Below, in pieces: positions 61,629 through 64,000 of a DNA stretch of 64,000 bases. The DNA is taken from the NCBI RefSeq assembly GCF_000189635.1, contig NW_002476512.1, positions 992,001-1,056,000 of the forward strand, in the 5' to 3' direction. Numbering within the stretch: position 1 is the stretch's first letter; every line of letters begins with the position of its first letter. The notes under the pieces were generated by a model. The model searched no databases and was not told where the DNA came from. It was given only the letters and a program-made list of their open reading frames with translations. The DNA is from Tetrahymena thermophila SB210 (taxonomy: Eukaryota; Ciliophora; Oligohymenophorea; Hymenostomatida; Tetrahymenidae). A program made the translations under genes and the position numbers.

Positions 61629-63966
61629 ATGTTTATAAAAGAGGCTTTCGAGAGAAGATTAAAAAAAGAGGTAAACATTTTACTTAAAACAGTTTCTAAT
61701 GAACATAAAACTAATATTTTATTCGTTTCATTTATCAATTAAAATTAGAATATGTATAGAGAACTTTTATATAAATAAAATTAATTTAATAAAATCATTA
61801 GCAATAGCTTGAAAATGAAGGGTTAAACTAGGAGAAACACAAACTTCATAAAATTGGCAGCGTTAGAAATGGAAAAATTAATTTTGATAGGGATGAGTAG
61901 TTCTTTTCTCAAGATGATATACCATAAAAGGCTTTAGAAATAAAGAAACAAATTAAAAATTTTATCGATTTAGACATTTTAAACCTAAAGAAAAAAGAAT
62001 GGAATAGTTCTTGTTCTGTTCCCAAGAATCCTCTCTTAGAAGAGACTCATGAACGTAAGCTTATAAAAGTAAATAAATAAATTTTGTTCATTTTTTATGA
62101 GATTAAATCAGCAACCCAATTTGATAAATAGATAGAAAAATAAATAAATACTTTTGATTGGTAATAAATATTAAGTGTTAGTTATATATTAATTAATTTT
62201 CTCAGTTTTTCTTTCCAAAATTTACTCTACAATAAGCAAAGATCAAACAAACAGTTTCCATTAAATCAAACACCTAAATGGGAAAATTATTTTTTTAAAT
62301 AGATAGAATCGTGTGGAAGAATAATTTATTTTCCAAATACATTTCAGTTTGACATGTTTGAAAGGTTTTTTTAAAGGCATTGTGAGAAAAAAAGTAAAAA
62401 TAGACATAAATAACACAAGAGAATCAATAAATCCTAATCCAAATACAAAATAAATGAAATAAATTATAAACTTTTACAGATAATTTTAATAAAAAAAAAA
62501 TTCAAACAACTCTTATTAAGTTAGTAAGTGATTGATTGGATGGTTGATTATAACTAATTAGATAAATTAATATAATTTTATAGATCATTATTTGTTATTT
62601 TGGTATTAATTCTCATCAGGATTTTCAATTTTTTTTATCTTTCTCTTCATGAGCTTTTTGCTTAGCCCTCATGATTTCTGCGTGGGATTCTTTATTTTTA
62701 TGATAATCAACATTGCCTTAGTTGTTTTTATCAGCGTTTCTTTTACGAGCTCTTTCTCTGTCAACGTCTCTTTGATTTCCTCTGCTCATTTTAAATAATC
62801 TCTGCTTCTTTTAAATCTTACCTGCTCTTTTTTACTAAAAAAGAGATTTAAGTGTTTTCAACCTATTTTGTTTTTTTTTTTTTTTTGATCAATGATTTTT
62901 TATAAATCAAATTATGAACTATTTGATGAAATGATTTACTTTTTAAATTTTCGATAAATTTTTCTCAAAATTTATAATGCATTATAAGGACTTTCTATTC
63001 TTTTTTCTTCCAATCAATCATTTTATAAAATAAATCGATCTTTTTCACGCTTATTTCTAACTTATTAAAGACCAATAATTTCTAATTTACAAATCTATAA
63101 TTAAAATATATTAAACTTTTTACTTAAATAATATAGATTAAATTAGGATTATACGATCGTCCGATACCTCCCTTGAAAGATAAAATCATAGAACTTGGAA
63201 CAGAGACAAGAAATGATTATACAGGCTGGAATGTTAGCACTTAATAAGATATAAAACAAAGAAGAACTCATCTTGATGACTTGTATGAATTTTATTAAAA
63301 ATTACTTAATAAATTAAGTAATATACCAATTTAAAAAGCACTATCAAATCCAAAGTAAAGAATAAAGAAAAAGAAGATGGACTTCTAATGGAATACAGAA
63401 AGCCACTAGAATAATAATTAGATTTAGTCAATCACTACAGAGAAGTAAAGAAAAAAGAAAAAGAATTTAGAGATGAAATAAGAAAAGAGTAATTAATTTA
63501 TTAAATTTATTTATGATAAATTAATTCTATTAATTCTTATTTAAAACTTTTATTCTTATTATTAATAATTAATTAATAGATTCTTGAGAAGTAACCCAAA
63601 ATCTACAAAAGAAAAGACTGATGCAGCTGTTTATAGATTAACATATGAGGCTAAGCTTAGAATAAATTAAATTTAACAAGTAAAAAATATTAACTTTTAT
63701 TAAAATGTACATGAATTATAATTATAATAATATAGGATCCTAAAGTTACCTTTAAACCTTAATTATATAAACCAGACGAAGATAAAAGAATTAAAGCAAC
63801 TCACTCAGGTGTTTATTAGAAATTTGGATTTGAGAAAGATGCAAACGGTCAATAAAAGGACCACTATGCATGGTCTTGTTGCATGAATTCTGAAAAGGAT
63901 AGTTAAGGATGTAACAGATAAGTAATAGATAAGAAAAAATGGATATATGCATCTTATGTTTCTTGA
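61629..63966 (+). CDS. Coiled-coil protein with Cys/His-rich C-terminus, unrecognised
   Basis: ATG at 61629 (MFIKEAFERRLKKE). Exons: 61629-61670, 61802-62054, 63147-63317, 63368 to about 63490, about 63581-63680, and a last exon from about 63736 to TGA 63964; every junction is in phase by my splice calls (intron 63318-63367 is 50 nt). A ~1.1-kb intron (62055-63146) contains an antisense gene. The protein reads …NPLLEETHERLYDRPIPPLK, GWNVSTQQDIKQRRTHLDDL, EYRKPLEQQLDLVNHYREV, then a C-terminal module HSGVYQKFGF…HYAWSCCMNSEKDSQGCNRQ whose His and Cys spacing suggests metal binding. About 310 residues. Not recognised by name; the two halves could be separate genes if the large intron is wrong. 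Confidence 0.7.
62625..62789 (-). CDS. SERF/4F5-family small protein
   Basis: ATG at 62789, TGA at 62625, 54 residues: MSRGNQRDVDRERARKRNAD, then a short linker, then HAEIMRAKQKAHEEKDKKN. This is the SERF (4F5) layout: an N-terminal RGNQR-x-x-x-R-x-RA-x-K box and a charged, helical EIMRxKQ C-terminus. SERF proteins are small, highly charged RNA- and amyloid-interacting factors. It lies wholly in the opposite strand of a large intron of the surrounding gene. Single exon; too short for length-based ORF calling. Confidence 0.85.
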
Positions 63967-64000
63967 GTATATATAATAAATTGTAAAAAATCAGTAATTA
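63967..64000. other. Window end
   Basis: 34 bp of AT-rich 3' flank after the last stop. Confidence 0.6.

Noticed and set aside
62218..62480. Open frame (…NKQFPLNQTPKWENYFF…) inside the large intron of the last gene
   Set aside because: No initiator or convincing splice sites; it runs on through the antisense SERF gene, so it is probably a chance frame.
63357..63520. Apparent frameshift in the last gene
   Set aside because: A 50-nt GTAATA..AAAG intron at 63318-63367 joins both frames in phase, so no error is needed.
1..64000. CRISPR array, bacterial operons, Shine-Dalgarno sites or phage
   Set aside because: Gene structure, introns, genetic code and tRNA type are eukaryotic. The regular repeats seen are coding exons or AT-rich microsatellites.

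Overview
The window looks like ciliate nuclear DNA, most likely Tetrahymena or a close relative (probably macronuclear). It is about three quarters A+T. Genes are dispersed and rich in short AT-rich introns (GT..AG). Recognisable proteins read correctly only if TAA and TAG code for glutamine and TGA is the sole stop. Highly expressed housekeeping genes (porin, pyruvate kinase, ATP synthase gamma, cyclophilin) stand out as GC-richer islands. I read every gene below with the ciliate code, so most coordinates span several exons.

Layout. 0.9-9.3 kb (+): a giant cysteine-rich, furin-repeat-like surface membrane protein with a 667-bp tandem exon array. 9.3-15.3 kb: a repeat-rich accessory segment with a degenerate tandem repeat, a GTPase-like gene, and a decayed partial copy of the giant gene's 3' end. 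That copy is interrupted by a ~1-kb insert bounded by 23-bp direct repeats and carrying its own small gene(s). 15.5-22.8 kb: an SLC35F6-type transporter (-), an orphan membrane protein (+) and an organellar RsmH/METTL15 rRNA methyltransferase (-). 24.2-25.9 kb: mitochondrial porin (VDAC), whose 838-bp intron holds a near-perfect 67-bp-arm palindrome. 28-34 kb: a conserved acidic protein, a small gene interrupted by TGA, and pyruvate kinase. 35-42 kb (-): ATP synthase gamma, METTL13-type eEF1A methyltransferase and PTPA (PP2A activator). 43.4-43.9 kb: three tandem tRNA-Ser genes. 44.8-48 kb: a Gln/Asn-rich protein. 48.9-50.2 kb (-): a LolD/MacB-like ABC ATPase. 51.4-54.6 kb: a large intronless coiled-coil protein. 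55.4-57.5 kb: epsilon-tubulin (basal body). 57.9-58.3 kb (-): a small orphan. 59.1-59.6 kb (-): cyclophilin. 61.6-64 kb: a coiled-coil/Cys-His protein, with a tiny SERF/4F5-family gene nested antisense in its large intron.

The genes do not form a pathway. Neighbours lie on both strands and are separated by 0.3-2 kb of AT-rich DNA, as is usual for monocistronic ciliate genes. Several belong to mitochondrial function (VDAC, ATP synthase gamma, the RsmH homologue) and to ciliary or basal-body biology (epsilon-tubulin, possibly the coiled-coil proteins). The most unusual region is 8.7-15.3 kb, where local duplication, decay and insertion can be read directly. Exon boundaries are manual calls, and no database search was run.
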